Positions 1 through 7,517 are shown, counted from the stretch's first letter. The stretch: 25,588 bases of DNA from Gammaproteobacteria bacterium (GCA_013372965.1 JABXIR010000152.1:1-25588); one strand, 5' to 3'. The notes: generated from the letters alone by a model not told the origin. Program-made: numbers and translations.

Positions 1-1
1 G

Positions 2-1444
2 CACAGCGACGTGATCGCGAAGGAGGTTCTCGACGAGGCTAAGGAGCGATTTTCGAACGGTCAGCGTAGCTATTTGGGCACGATTGTCGGTTCAGAGGTT
101 TCAAACAAAGCACTCCAGGCAGCACAGCGCGGCGTTTCTAAAGCCGGCCTAAAAAATCAAATCTCAATCGTTAAAAACGACATTACCGAAGGGATTCCAG
201 AGAACCTGAAGGCAGATGTCATTTTGGTGAATCCCCCGTACGGCAAAAAGGTCGGTGATCCTGAAGCACTCCCAACACTATACCGTGAGCTTGGCGAACA
301 GATGCTTGCGCTTGAAGGTGCAAAGCTTTTCGCGGTGATTACATCGGAACCGGAATTGTGTCGCTATATGCCACTTCGTTCGCCGAAGTTGAACCGTTTT
401 AATAACGGAGAGCTTGAAGCGACATTTCTACAGTTCGACTTAACAAACCCTCATACAAAAGCGAACCTAAGAGCCTTGCCAACAGAAGTCGTTACGCCCG
501 ATGCACTCGGAGAATCGGCACGCGTCGTTTATAACCGCATGAAGAAGAATTATCGTGGCTTAAAGGCTTGGTTGAAGCGCGAAGGAATTGACGCCTATCG
601 CCTCTACGATGCAGATATTCCAGAGTTTTCCGCCGCAATTGATGTCTACGGCGATCAGTTTGTGGTGTCAGAGTACGCCGCGCCCAAAACGATTCCTGAG
701 GCTGTCGCGAAACAGCGCTGGGATGCGATTCTTCAGGCAGTATCCGCTTATGCGGATGTACCGGTCAGTTCACTGCATACCAAGGCTCGCCAGCGCCAGA
801 GGGGACGTCAACAGTACCAACAGGCGCCTGAAGAATTTCGAACGTTTGTGACTGAATTCGATTGCGAAGTTGAAGTCGAGCTAGAGCGTTACCTTGATAC
901 CGGGCTGTTTTTAGATCATCGTCCATTGCGGCGTCACATTGCGAACATCATTGGCAATGGTAAGTTTTTGAATTTGTTCAGTTACACTGCGGTCGCATCA
1001 CTGCACGCGGCGAAAGCCGGTGCGACGACGACTAGTGTCGACATGTCGAATACGTATTTAGAGTGGGCACGACGCAATTTCGAGCGAAATAAAATCGATC
1101 CGCGCTATCATGATTTTGTTCGTGCTAACTGCCTAGAGTGGTTGCAAATGGCGCAAACCAAGTACGATGTGATTATGCTTGATCCACCTACGTTTTCGAA
1201 CTCCAAACGTATGGAAGATAGTTTCGATGTTCAGAAAGATCACGTGTTCTTAATCGACAATGCAATGCGTTTGTTGCAACCCGAGGGCGCGCTGTTCTTT
1301 TCAAATAACTTCCGTAAGTTCAAGCTCGACCCTAAGATCACTGAGAAGTATCTCGTGACTGATCTGAGTGCTCAGAGCATTGATCAGGACTTTAAACGAA
1401 ACCCCAAAATTCACTCTCTGTGGGAGATTCAACATCGTGTCTGA
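2..1444 (+). CDS. rlmL: Fused 23S rRNA methyltransferase RlmKL, 3' part (5' end outside window)
   Basis: The frame is open to the left edge, so the start and the N-terminal THUMP region are missing; about 480 residues are visible. The family modifies 23S rRNA at two guanines: the RlmL half makes m2G2445 and the RlmK half makes m7G2069, numbered as in E. coli. The visible part begins within the RlmL Rossmann fold. Its NPPY catalytic loop (NPPYGKKVGD) is at 230-259. The RlmK half follows, with an FLNLFSYT SAM-binding motif near 967-990, a VDMSNTYLEWA segment, and the DPPTFSNSK catalytic loop at 1181-1207. Similarity to the E. coli fused protein is strong along the whole visible length. The stop overlaps the start of the next gene by 8 nt, which suggests translational coupling. 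Family assignment is firm; the alternative name is rlmKL. Confidence 0.95.
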   Translation, partial: HSDVIAKEVLDEAKERFSNGQRSYLGTIVGSEVSNKALQAAQRGVSKAGLKNQISIVKNDITEGIPENLKADVILVNPPYGKKVGDPEALPTLYRELGEQMLALEGAKLFAVITSEPELCRYMPLRSPKLNRFNNGELEATFLQFDLTNPHTKANLRALPTEVVTPDALGESARVVYNRMKKNYRGLKAWLKREGIDAYRLYDADIPEFSAAIDVYGDQFVVSEYAAPKTIPEAVAKQRWDAILQAVSAYADVPVSSLHTKARQRQRGRQQYQQAPEEFRTFVTEFDCEVEVELERYLDTGLFLDHRPLRRHIANIIGNGKFLNLFSYTAVASLHAAKAGATTTSVDMSNTYLEWARRNFERNKIDPRYHDFVRANCLEWLQMAQTKYDVIMLDPPTFSNSKRMEDSFDVQKDHVFLIDNAMRLLQPEGALFFSNNFRKFKLDPKITEKYLVTDLSAQSIDQDFKRNPKIHSLWEIQHRV

Positions 1445-1691
1445 GTTTCTACTGTTAGGTACGAGCCACTGCGCTCTATGTGATCAAGCAGAAGACGTCC
1501 TCGCGTCGGTTATCGAAGAGTTCACCGATGCGACGGTATACACGGTCGATATCGCCGAAGACTCAGCACTCGTTGAGACTTACGGCGACTCGATTCCAGT
1601 ATTAATATCTTCGGCTCTCGGGTCTGGGCTTTACTGGCCGTTCGATGCTGAGCTATTACGTGAGTTCTTGAACGCTGGTCTGCAAGAATAA
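1437..1691 (+). CDS. Small glutaredoxin-like thiol protein (DUF836-type)
   Basis: This is an 84-residue protein starting at a GTG inside the end of rlmKL. A GGGAG ribosome binding site lies at 1422-1426, 10 nt upstream. The ORF extends further 5', but those codons lie in rlmKL and the family fold begins with the residues SEFLLLGTSHCALC. The CxxC redox pair is C12/C15. The strand pattern VYTVDIAEDSALVETYGDSIPVL contains the cis-proline-type VPVL-like turn seen in glutaredoxin folds (IPVL here). The likely role is cytoplasmic thiol-disulfide chemistry; the substrate is unknown. Its last 36 bases overlap the convergent tatD gene. Confidence is high for the fold and low for the precise role. Confidence 0.85.
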   Translation: MSEFLLLGTSHCALCDQAEDVLASVIEEFTDATVYTVDIAEDSALVETYGDSIPVLISSALGSGLYWPFDAELLREFLNAGLQE

Positions 1692-2456
1692 TTGTTCAAA
1701 GTTTAGTTCGGTTTGCTCGCTGACTTGTTCGAGCGTGAGCCCCTTCAGGCGAGCTAAGTGATCTGCAATATGTGGAATGTATTTTGGCATGTTACAGCTC
1801 GTCTTCGGCCGAGGGCGAAGATTTCTTGGTGTCAAATATGGCGCATCCGTTTCGAGTATGAGACGGTCGATTGGGGCGAACCGCAGTGCTTCGATTAGCG
1901 CATGGTTTCTACGCTCGTCACACAACCATCCCGTTACCCCAATATAAAAGCCCTGATCGAGAAAGCCTTTAACTTCCGCAACGCCATCCGTAAAACAGTG
2001 TGCGATGCCGCGTGTTACACCTGCAGATTTGATGAGTGCTAAGGCGTCTTTAAACGCATCCCGTTGGTGAAGGTATAGTGGAAGGTCGTAGCTGTTACAC
2101 CAAGACAGCTGTTCCTCGAAGATTCGCTGTTGATGTTGCTTCGGCTGAAGCATGCGATTGTAATCGAGTCCCGCCTCACCAATCGCAACGCAGCGACTAT
2201 TGCTACAGGTGTCTGCAACTACTTTACGAACGAGTGAGAGGTTGGCTTCCGTTGCGTAGTGCGGGTGAAGACCCACGGTGAAAAGCGCTTCGATGTCGAG
2301 TGATTTGGTATCGTTCGCAAGCGCCAAGTCGTTGGGATCGCAACAAATACATAAAATACGCGCTACTCGGGCGTCTATAGCCTCTTTAATTAGTAAATCG
2401 TGCCGCTTGGTTATACGGGAATCAAGCCAGTTGATTCCCGCATCGGTCCATCGCAT
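1656..2456 (-). CDS. tatD: TatD family metal-dependent deoxyribonuclease
   Basis: The protein has 266 residues, the normal length for TatD. TatD proteins are TIM-barrel metallohydrolases of the amidohydrolase superfamily with 3'-5' DNase activity, linked to DNA repair and DNA breakdown. Visible metal-site elements are GLHPH (H64, H66), GEAGLD (E94), LHQRD (H130), AHCFT (H153) and ETDAPYL (D204). The first metal motif reads DAGINWLD rather than the HxH of the YcfH/YjjV paralogues. E. coli TatD itself has a similar DIGVNL start, so this is subgroup-typical and not decay. The VTGWLCDERR segment also matches TatD proper. The ATG is one base beyond the usp stop (TGACATG on this strand), so the gene is probably cotranscribed with usp. 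Its 3' end overlaps the glutaredoxin-like gene by 36 bp. Confidence 0.92.
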   Translation of the reverse strand: MRWTDAGINWLDSRITKRHDLLIKEAIDARVARILCICCDPNDLALANDTKSLDIEALFTVGLHPHYATEANLSLVRKVVADTCSNSRCVAIGEAGLDYNRMLQPKQHQQRIFEEQLSWCNSYDLPLYLHQRDAFKDALALIKSAGVTRGIAHCFTDGVAEVKGFLDQGFYIGVTGWLCDERRNHALIEALRFAPIDRLILETDAPYLTPRNLRPRPKTSCNMPKYIPHIADHLARLKGLTLEQVSEQTELNFEQLFLQTSVQELT

Positions 2457-2457
2457 G

Positions 2458-2892
2458 TCAGTCGCTTACGCGAATGGCGAGGACATCACAAGGTGCACCA
2501 TTAATCATGCTATTTGCCGTGGATCCGAATAACATAGAAAGGCCTGCTCTGCTGTGACAGCCCACCACGATCAAATCGGTGTTTAGTTCCTGTGAGAGGG
2601 CTCGGATTTCTGCTTCCGGCTGACCAATCAGTACTCGACATTCGTAGTCTGGAATGTCGTGCTTCTTTGCGATCTCTTTTAATCGAGACTCTGCCTGCTT
2701 TTGAATTTGTTCTTGTACATCCGTCATGTCGAGAGGGATATCGCCACCGTAAGCGAGTGCGAGTGGCTCTACGACGTGAGCCATTGTGATACGGACATCA
2801 TGCTGAGTACTTAGGCCTCTTGCACGTCGAACGACCTCATCCGAGTTTTCTGTAAGGTCTAGGGCTACTAGAATACGTTGATATTGGCTCAT
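2458..2892 (-). CDS. Universal stress protein (UspA family)
   Basis: This is a 144-residue single Usp domain, normal for the family. It starts with QYQRILVALDLTENS, carries the GQPEAEI segment, and has the helix-loop VVGCHSRAGLSMLFGSTANS near the C terminus, where ATP-binding Usp proteins carry a G-rich motif. Usp proteins are cytoplasmic and induced on growth arrest or stress; the biochemical role here is unknown. A strong AAGGAA ribosome binding site lies 6-7 nt before the ATG. A credible sigma-70 promoter lies in the divergent intergenic region (see entry at 2927-2954). It is followed directly by tatD, so the two form an operon. Confidence 0.92.
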   Translation of the reverse strand: MSQYQRILVALDLTENSDEVVRRARGLSTQHDVRITMAHVVEPLALAYGGDIPLDMTDVQEQIQKQAESRLKEIAKKHDIPDYECRVLIGQPEAEIRALSQELNTDLIVVGCHSRAGLSMLFGSTANSMINGAPCDVLAIRVSD

Positions 2893-2926
2893 TTAGCGTT
2901 CCTTGTCGCATTGATGATTAGTTCAT

Positions 2927-2954
2927 GATATAACCCTGCGGCGAAAACTTTCAA
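2927..2954 (-). promoter_or_regulatory. Candidate sigma-70 promoter for usp-tatD
   Basis: Reading leftward, the -35 is TTGAAA (2954-2949) and the -10 is TATATC (2932-2927), spaced by 16 nt. It lies 35 nt before the usp start. Assignment is by consensus match only. Confidence 0.5.
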
Positions 2955-2973
2955 CACTTAAAATGAGGCCGAC

Positions 2974-3405
2974 GTGCCAATTTGGTTAATTATAATATTA
3001 GTTGCGTGCATGGCGATCGGTGCGTTTGGTATGCTTCGTCCTTCTAAACGTGAGCGTCAATTAGAGTCACTGCGAAGTGTTGCGTTACAGGCTGGCTGGC
3101 GTGTAACGCTCGAGAAAGAGCAAAGGTCGCAACGGTTTATTCCGGTCTATCGCTACCAACTTCGAGACGAGTCTCTCGTCGGAAACTGGCGATGGCGCCA
3201 ACGTTACCCCGATGACTTTTTTGGGGTGCCGGAAGAGGCCCAGTCGATCATTAAGTCTCATTTTTTGGGTGATGATCGTTATGTCGAAATTAAGACTTTC
3301 GACAGAGGTATCGAGCTGTGGTGGCATGAATTTGGGCGGGGAGATGATTTACGAAATCAGTTAAATTCCTTGCTTAATTGCTTATCTGCTTCTAATAATG
3401 CTTAA
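2974..3405 (+). CDS. Small membrane-anchored protein of unknown function
   Basis: This is a 143-residue protein starting at GTG, with a GAGG ribosome binding site at 2965-2968 and a 5-nt spacer. Residues 4-20 form one hydrophobic segment (WLIIILVACMAIGAFGM), followed by a basic stretch PSKRERQ. This suggests an N-terminal inner-membrane anchor with the remainder in the cytoplasm. The soluble part has conserved-looking aromatic patches (YRYQL, GNWRWRQRYPDDFFG, IELWWHEFG) and no recognised catalytic motif. It sits between a divergent usp gene and topA. A small hypothetical gene also precedes topA in pseudomonads, as far as I recall, so it may be a conserved neighbour. I do not recognise a function. 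Confidence 0.75.
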   Translation: MPIWLIIILVACMAIGAFGMLRPSKRERQLESLRSVALQAGWRVTLEKEQRSQRFIPVYRYQLRDESLVGNWRWRQRYPDDFFGVPEEAQSIIKSHFLGDDRYVEIKTFDRGIELWWHEFGRGDDLRNQLNSLLNCLSASNNA

Positions 3406-3421
3406 ACAAATTCAAGAAACA

Positions 3422-3450
3422 TTGCCTTTAGAGTCGGCTGTGTTTATCAA
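3422..3450 (+). promoter_or_regulatory. Candidate sigma-70 promoter for topA
   Basis: A TTGCCT -35 (3422-3427) and TATCAA -10 (3445-3450) are spaced by 17 nt and lie 25 nt before the topA ATG. This is a moderate consensus match. The ribosome binding site of topA is also weak: the only AAGGA lies about 15 nt from the start. Confidence 0.35.
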
Positions 3451-3475
3451 AAATTAAGGAACGAATTAACAAGTT

Positions 3476-6109
3476 ATGGGCAAATCCCTTGTAATTGTCG
3501 AGTCTCCTGCAAAAGCCAAAACGATTAATAAGTACCTAGGCAAGGACTTTATTGTAAAGTCCTCTGTGGGCCACATTCGTGACCTGCCTACGTCAGGCAA
3601 TGCCAAAACGACGACACCCGCCGAGCGGGCAAAAATGGCCGCTAAAACACGAAAAATGTCGCCCGAGGAAAAGGCAAAGCATCAGGCCGCGAAGGCGCGT
3701 AAGCAGCTCGTGCAACGTATGGGTATCGACCCTGATCACGACTGGGACGCGCATTATGAGATCCTGCCAGGCAAGGAGAAGGTCGTCGCGGAGCTGAAAC
3801 AGATAGCAGCCAAAGCCGATCATGTTTTCCTCGCAACGGATTTGGACCGCGAGGGAGAGGCGATTGCTTGGCACTTGCGCGAAACCATTGGCGGCGATGA
3901 AAGCCGCTACCAGCGCGTTGTGTTTAACGAAATTACCAAAACAGCGATTAAGGCCGCCTTCGAGGAACCGTCGCGTCTTGATATGAATCGTGTTAACGCA
4001 CAGCAAGCTCGTCGATTCCTCGATCGTGTCGTAGGCTTTATGGTGTCACCATTACTTTGGAAGAAAGTAGCGCGCGGGCTATCAGCTGGACGCGTGCAAT
4101 CGGTGGCGGTACGAATTTTGGTTGAGCGAGAGCGGGAGATCCGTCAGTTCGTTCCCGAGGAGTACTGGGATGTATTCGCTTCATTAAAAGCAAAAAGCCA
4201 AAACGTTAAGTTCTCGTTAACGAAATATCAGGGCAAAGATTACTCGCCAAAGAACGAAGCTGAGGCCAGTCACGTTGAAGCGTTAATTAAGCAGCGCCCG
4301 CTCAAGGTGACGTCGCGCGAAGATCGACCAACGAAGTCAAAGCCTCCTGCGCCATTCATCACCTCGACGCTTCAGCAAAGCGCTTCGACCCGACTGAGTT
4401 TCTCCGTTAAGAAGACGATGATGATGGCTCAGCGTCTGTATGAGGCAGGTTACATTACCTACATGCGTACTGACTCGACCAATCTATCGGCTGAGGCTGT
4501 GGAGTCATGCCGCTCATTGATTGACGACAAGTTCGGTGCGTCTTATTTGCCCGAAAAGCCGAATGTCTATGGTTCAAAAGAAGGTGCTCAGGAAGCACAC
4601 GAGGCGATTCGCCCTTCAAATATAGAAGTCTTGGAAGACGATCTTGTTGGCATGGAGTCTGATGCTAAACGTTTGTACGCCTTAATTTGGCGTCAATTCG
4701 TGGCGTGTCAGATGATGCCTGCGCGTTATATGAGCACTAGAATCCGCGTTGATGTCGATGGTTATGAGTTGACTGCAAAGGGTCGTATCGTTGAATTCGA
4801 CGGCTATACACGAGTTCTGCCGTCTAGTTCTAAAAATGACGACGACAAGGTGCTTCCGCCGATCGAACAGGGTGAAGAGCTTGGCTTAGGTTCGGTTGAA
4901 AAGAAACAAAACTTCACAAACCCGCCATCACGATACTCAGAAGCGAGCCTCGTACGAGAACTCGAGAAGCGAGGTATCGGACGTCCTTCAACTTATGCGG
5001 CGATCATTTCAACGATCCAAGACCGTGGTTACGCGAAGGTCGAAAACCGCCGTTTTTATGCAGAGAAGATGGGCGATATCGTAACCGACCGACTTGTGGA
5101 AAGCTTCGGTGATTTGCTTAACTACAACTTCACCGCAGATATGGAGCAGCGCCTCGATCAGGTGGCACAAGGGGAGCTTAGTTGGAAGACCGTTCTCAAT
5201 GAGTTTTACGCGGAGTTCAGCAAACAACTTGAAGCGGCTGACGCCGCAGACGGTGGGATGCGTTCGAACACTGCCGTAATGACCACAATTGAATGCCCTG
5301 ATTGTTCGCGCCCGATGCAAATTCGTAATGGATCGACGGGCGTATTCTTGGGTTGTTCAGGTTATAACTTGCCACCGAAAGAGCGCTGTAAGAAGACACT
5401 TAACCTGACACCGGGCGACGAGGCGATTTCCGCGGACGGTAGTGATGAGGCAGAATCTGCGCTACTGCGCGCGCGACGTCGCTGCGCAATTGACAACGCG
5501 TCGATGGATTCCTATCTACTGAATGAAGACACCAAATTACATATCTGTGGCAACAATCCGGATTGCGCGGGTTATGAGATCGAGTCGGGTAAATTCAAGC
5601 TGAAAGGCTACGATGGTCCGGTAATCGAATGTGACAAGTGCGGCTCCGAGATGCAGCTAAAGAATGGACGTTTCGGAAAGTATTTCGGATGTACCAGTGA
5701 CGCGTGTAAAAATACTCGCAAACTATTGAAGAATGGCGAAGTCGCGCCGCCTAAAATGGATCCTGTCCAGATGCCGGAGTTGCGCTGCGAGAAAGTTGAT
5801 GACCACTACGTATTACGAGATGGCGCATCGGGAATGTTTCTTGCGGCGAGTGGTTTTCCTAAAAACCGCGAAACTCGCGCACCACTATTGATTGAGTTAA
5901 TCCCTCACAAGAACGAAATCGACCCTAAGTACGAATTTTTATGGTCGGCGCCAACTCATGATCCAGATGGTCGTCCCGCGGTGATTCGCTTTTCGAGAAA
6001 AGAGAAAGCGAATTACATCCAAACGGAAGAAAAAGGTAAGCCCACGGGCTGGCGCGCAACGTTTAACGGTTCGACTTGGGATGTTTCGGATAAGCGTAAG
6101 AAAAAGTAG
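3476..6109 (+). CDS. topA: DNA topoisomerase I (type IA)
   Basis: The protein has 877 residues and is full length for a gammaproteobacterial TopA. It relaxes negative supercoils by cutting one DNA strand through a tyrosine. The Toprim domain opens with LVIVESPAKAKT (E9), and the metal triad DLDREGEA is near residue 122. The active tyrosine is Y329, in GYITYMRTDSTN. RGLSAGRVQSVAVRI and EKRGIGRPSTYA are other core motifs. The C-terminal DNA-binding zinc ribbons begin near C607/C610 (ribbon 1), C670 (ribbon 2) and C719/C722 (ribbon 3). Ribbon 2 reads C670-A-I-D673 where E. coli has CPKC, so one zinc ligand is missing although C691 and C697 remain. A lysine-rich insert follows GHIRDLPTS, as is usual in this group. 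The gene starts a run with two small genes downstream. Confidence 0.98.
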   Translation: MGKSLVIVESPAKAKTINKYLGKDFIVKSSVGHIRDLPTSGNAKTTTPAERAKMAAKTRKMSPEEKAKHQAAKARKQLVQRMGIDPDHDWDAHYEILPGKEKVVAELKQIAAKADHVFLATDLDREGEAIAWHLRETIGGDESRYQRVVFNEITKTAIKAAFEEPSRLDMNRVNAQQARRFLDRVVGFMVSPLLWKKVARGLSAGRVQSVAVRILVEREREIRQFVPEEYWDVFASLKAKSQNVKFSLTKYQGKDYSPKNEAEASHVEALIKQRPLKVTSREDRPTKSKPPAPFITSTLQQSASTRLSFSVKKTMMMAQRLYEAGYITYMRTDSTNLSAEAVESCRSLIDDKFGASYLPEKPNVYGSKEGAQEAHEAIRPSNIEVLEDDLVGMESDAKRLYALIWRQFVACQMMPARYMSTRIRVDVDGYELTAKGRIVEFDGYTRVLPSSSKNDDDKVLPPIEQGEELGLGSVEKKQNFTNPPSRYSEASLVRELEKRGIGRPSTYAAIISTIQDRGYAKVENRRFYAEKMGDIVTDRLVESFGDLLNYNFTADMEQRLDQVAQGELSWKTVLNEFYAEFSKQLEAADAADGGMRSNTAVMTTIECPDCSRPMQIRNGSTGVFLGCSGYNLPPKERCKKTLNLTPGDEAISADGSDEAESALLRARRRCAIDNASMDSYLLNEDTKLHICGNNPDCAGYEIESGKFKLKGYDGPVIECDKCGSEMQLKNGRFGKYFGCTSDACKNTRKLLKNGEVAPPKMDPVQMPELRCEKVDDHYVLRDGASGMFLAASGFPKNRETRAPLLIELIPHKNEIDPKYEFLWSAPTHDPDGRPAVIRFSRKEKANYIQTEEKGKPTGWRATFNGSTWDVSDKRKKK

Positions 6110-6115
6110 CACCCC

Positions 6116-6511
6116 ATGAACCACACGGACTACACCATTGCTCAATTGTTGATGCTCGCGGAGACGAAGGTCGAGGCGAGCGAACAGGGTGAGATAGAGA
6201 CGCAACTCGTCACTCTTCGAGAGGCGTGGTCGTTCTTATTTGGTGCAGTGTCTAAGATCTATCAACGCCCACTGACTCAGTTAAAGTTCCTGACGGATTT
6301 GACCGACATTCCCGCCGAGCTAGGAGAAGTGTGTCGTGCTGCTCAGCCCGGGAATTGGCTGTTTCGACTCTTTAACGCACACGCATATAGTGACAGTGTT
6401 ATTGGTCGATCTTCGTCTGAAGAGCCACTAACGCAACCTGATCTAGAATTGATTCGACACCAAACCATGACTGTAATTGAGGTACTGTCGGCATCTTTCG
6501 AAGAATGTTAA
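6116..6511 (+). CDS. DUF6586-type protein of unknown function
   Basis: This is a 131-residue protein starting 6 nt after the topA stop and likely cotranscribed with topA. It is mostly helical in appearance, with no signal peptide, no membrane segment and no cysteine motif other than scattered residues. Characteristic stretches are AEVKVEASEQGE-like helix 1 (actual residues AETKVEASEQGE) and the central CRAAQPGNWLFRLFNAH. From memory, a similar protein lies directly after topA in pseudomonads (PA3010), annotated only as a domain of unknown function. The ribosome binding site is poor, which fits coupling to topA. The function is not known. Confidence 0.78.
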   Translation: MNHTDYTIAQLLMLAETKVEASEQGEIETQLVTLREAWSFLFGAVSKIYQRPLTQLKFLTDLTDIPAELGEVCRAAQPGNWLFRLFNAHAYSDSVIGRSSSEEPLTQPDLELIRHQTMTVIEVLSASFEEC

Positions 6512-6585
6512 TTTTTTGTTATTAAACCACTTTTAACGGCTCTCTAATTGGGTAACAATGGATTTATAACAAGAAGGAGATGTCC

Positions 6586-6828
6586 ATGAAAGATGATGTA
6601 TTCGAGTTGGTAGAAATCGACGATGGACAAATAGTTCTAAAGAGACCCAATGATTCCAATGCACTGATTAAAGTCGATATCGGTACCGATATGGCTGATC
6701 AGTTATCCATGTCACCGATTGAGTTTGTACGAACGATGCTCGAGGCTGGTTTCAGCGAGGCGGCCGACCAGGTTGAGGCACAAAAAACGTCGCTTGAAGC
6801 GACGTTAGAAAAAAAAGTACTGCACTAA
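6586..6828 (+). CDS. Small acidic protein of unknown function
   Basis: This is an 80-residue protein. I chose the ATG at 6586 because a perfect AAGGAG (6574-6579) lies 6 nt upstream; the in-frame ATG at 6580 would leave no spacer. The sequence begins KDDVFELVEIDDGQIVLKRP, two likely beta strands, followed by an acidic helix MSPIEFVRTMLEAGF and a charged tail. It has no signal peptide and no membrane segment. In pseudomonads the interval between the DUF6586 gene and lexA carries a small hypothetical gene and sulA. This one may match the small gene, while no SulA-like ORF is present. The last 20-odd codons also encode the terminator hairpin of convergent lexA. The function is unknown. Confidence 0.72.
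   Translation: MKDDVFELVEIDDGQIVLKRPNDSNALIKVDIGTDMADQLSMSPIEFVRTMLEAGFSEAADQVEAQKTSLEATLEKKVLH
6782..6806 (-). terminator. Intrinsic terminator of lexA, inside the neighbouring CDS
   Basis: Reading leftward, AACGTCGC - loop of 5 - GCGACGTT (6806-6786) is a perfect 8-bp stem. The T run TTTTTT overlaps the stem end and continues to 6782. It lies 38 nt past the lexA stop and wholly within the 3' end of the convergent small gene. On the + strand the hairpin is not followed by T, so it should act only on leftward transcripts. Confidence 0.7.
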
Positions 6829-6843
6829 CCTTAAGTTATTTTC

Positions 6844-7455
6844 TTAATGGCGTCGGATTACTCCGACGCTCAACCCCTCTATATCGAAGTCATCCGTTGT
6901 TAGGTCTACTTTGATCGGAGCGTATTCGTCATTTTCGGCGTGAAGCGTAATGAATCGCTTATCTTTTGACTGCTCAAATCGCTTTACGGTTACTTCGTCG
7001 TTGATTCGGGCCACTACGATATCGCCGTTGTACACCTTTTTCGTTTGATGCACAGCCAGTAAGTCACCATCGTTGATACCGATGTTTATCATTGAGTCGC
7101 CTTGAACCTTTAGCATGTAATTTGCGGTAGGTTTAAAGAAGTCTGCCGGAATAGGGCAGTGCTCATCGACATGCTCTATCGCCAAGATCGGACTGCCTGC
7201 TGCGACTTTACCAACGATCGGTAGTTCGTTATTAGGTGTTTCAGCCTGAACGACTCGAATACCGCGTGAAGTACCTGCTATCATCTCGATGACGCCTTTA
7301 CGAGCAAGTGCTTTCAAGTGCTCTTCAGCCGCGTTGGCCGATTTAAACCCAAGTTCAGCAGCAATTTCGGCACGGGTTGGGGGAAGGCCTGTGTCTTCAA
7401 TGTGTTGAGTAAGCACATCGAGTACTTGTTGTTGACGAGCGGTTAATTTAATCAT
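6844..7455 (-). CDS. lexA: SOS repressor LexA
   Basis: The protein has 203 residues, typical for LexA. The N-terminal winged helix-turn-helix (LTARQQQVLDVLTQHI ... PTRAEIAAELGFKSANAAEEHL) binds SOS boxes. The self-cleavage site is A86-G87 in VAAGSPI. The serine-lysine dyad is S121 (VQGDSM) and K158 (VTVKRFE). It represses DNA-damage genes until RecA filaments trigger self-cleavage. Two SOS boxes upstream show autoregulation. The gene faces the unknown small gene tail to tail, 15 bp apart. SulA, next to lexA in pseudomonads, is absent here. Confidence 0.97.
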   Translation of the reverse strand: MIKLTARQQQVLDVLTQHIEDTGLPPTRAEIAAELGFKSANAAEEHLKALARKGVIEMIAGTSRGIRVVQAETPNNELPIVGKVAAGSPILAIEHVDEHCPIPADFFKPTANYMLKVQGDSMINIGINDGDLLAVHQTKKVYNGDIVVARINDEVTVKRFEQSKDKRFITLHAENDEYAPIKVDLTTDDFDIEGLSVGVIRRH

Positions 7456-7465
7456 TAGTAGATGC

Positions 7466-7481
7466 CTGTTTTTTTGTACAG
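7466..7481. promoter_or_regulatory. LexA box 1 of lexA
   Basis: CTGT-N8-ACAG with an AT-rich core, a perfect match to the gammaproteobacterial SOS box half-sites. It lies 11 nt before the lexA start codon, downstream of the likely -10. Confidence 0.88.
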
Positions 7482-7483
7482 TA

Positions 7484-7499
7484 GTGTGATTTTATACAG
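7484..7499. promoter_or_regulatory. LexA box 2 of lexA (one mismatch)
   Basis: GTGT-N8-ACAG on the + strand differs from CTGT-N8-ACAG at one position. It overlaps the candidate -10 of lexA and is centred 18 bp from box 1, a tandem arrangement like that of E. coli lexA. Confidence 0.7.
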
Positions 7500-7517
7500 T
7501 TTCACGTGATGTGGCAA
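7489..7517 (-). promoter_or_regulatory. Candidate lexA promoter
   Basis: Reading leftward, the -35 is TTGCCA (7517-7512) and the -10 is TAAAAT (7494-7489), with a 17-nt spacer. LexA box 2 overlaps the -10, so LexA binding would block polymerase. Confidence 0.55.

Noticed and set aside
1713..1760. Inverted repeat GCTCG...CGAGC near the end of tatD as a terminator
   Set aside because: It has only a 5-bp stem and no T run in either direction.
2421..2456. TatD without the HxH first metal motif, possible inactive enzyme
   Set aside because: E. coli TatD itself has a similar start (DIGVNL) rather than HxH, and all other metal residues are present, so this is subgroup-typical.
3593..4006. 137-codon ORF antisense to topA
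   Set aside because: It is wholly inside a strongly conserved topA region and shows no protein-like motif.
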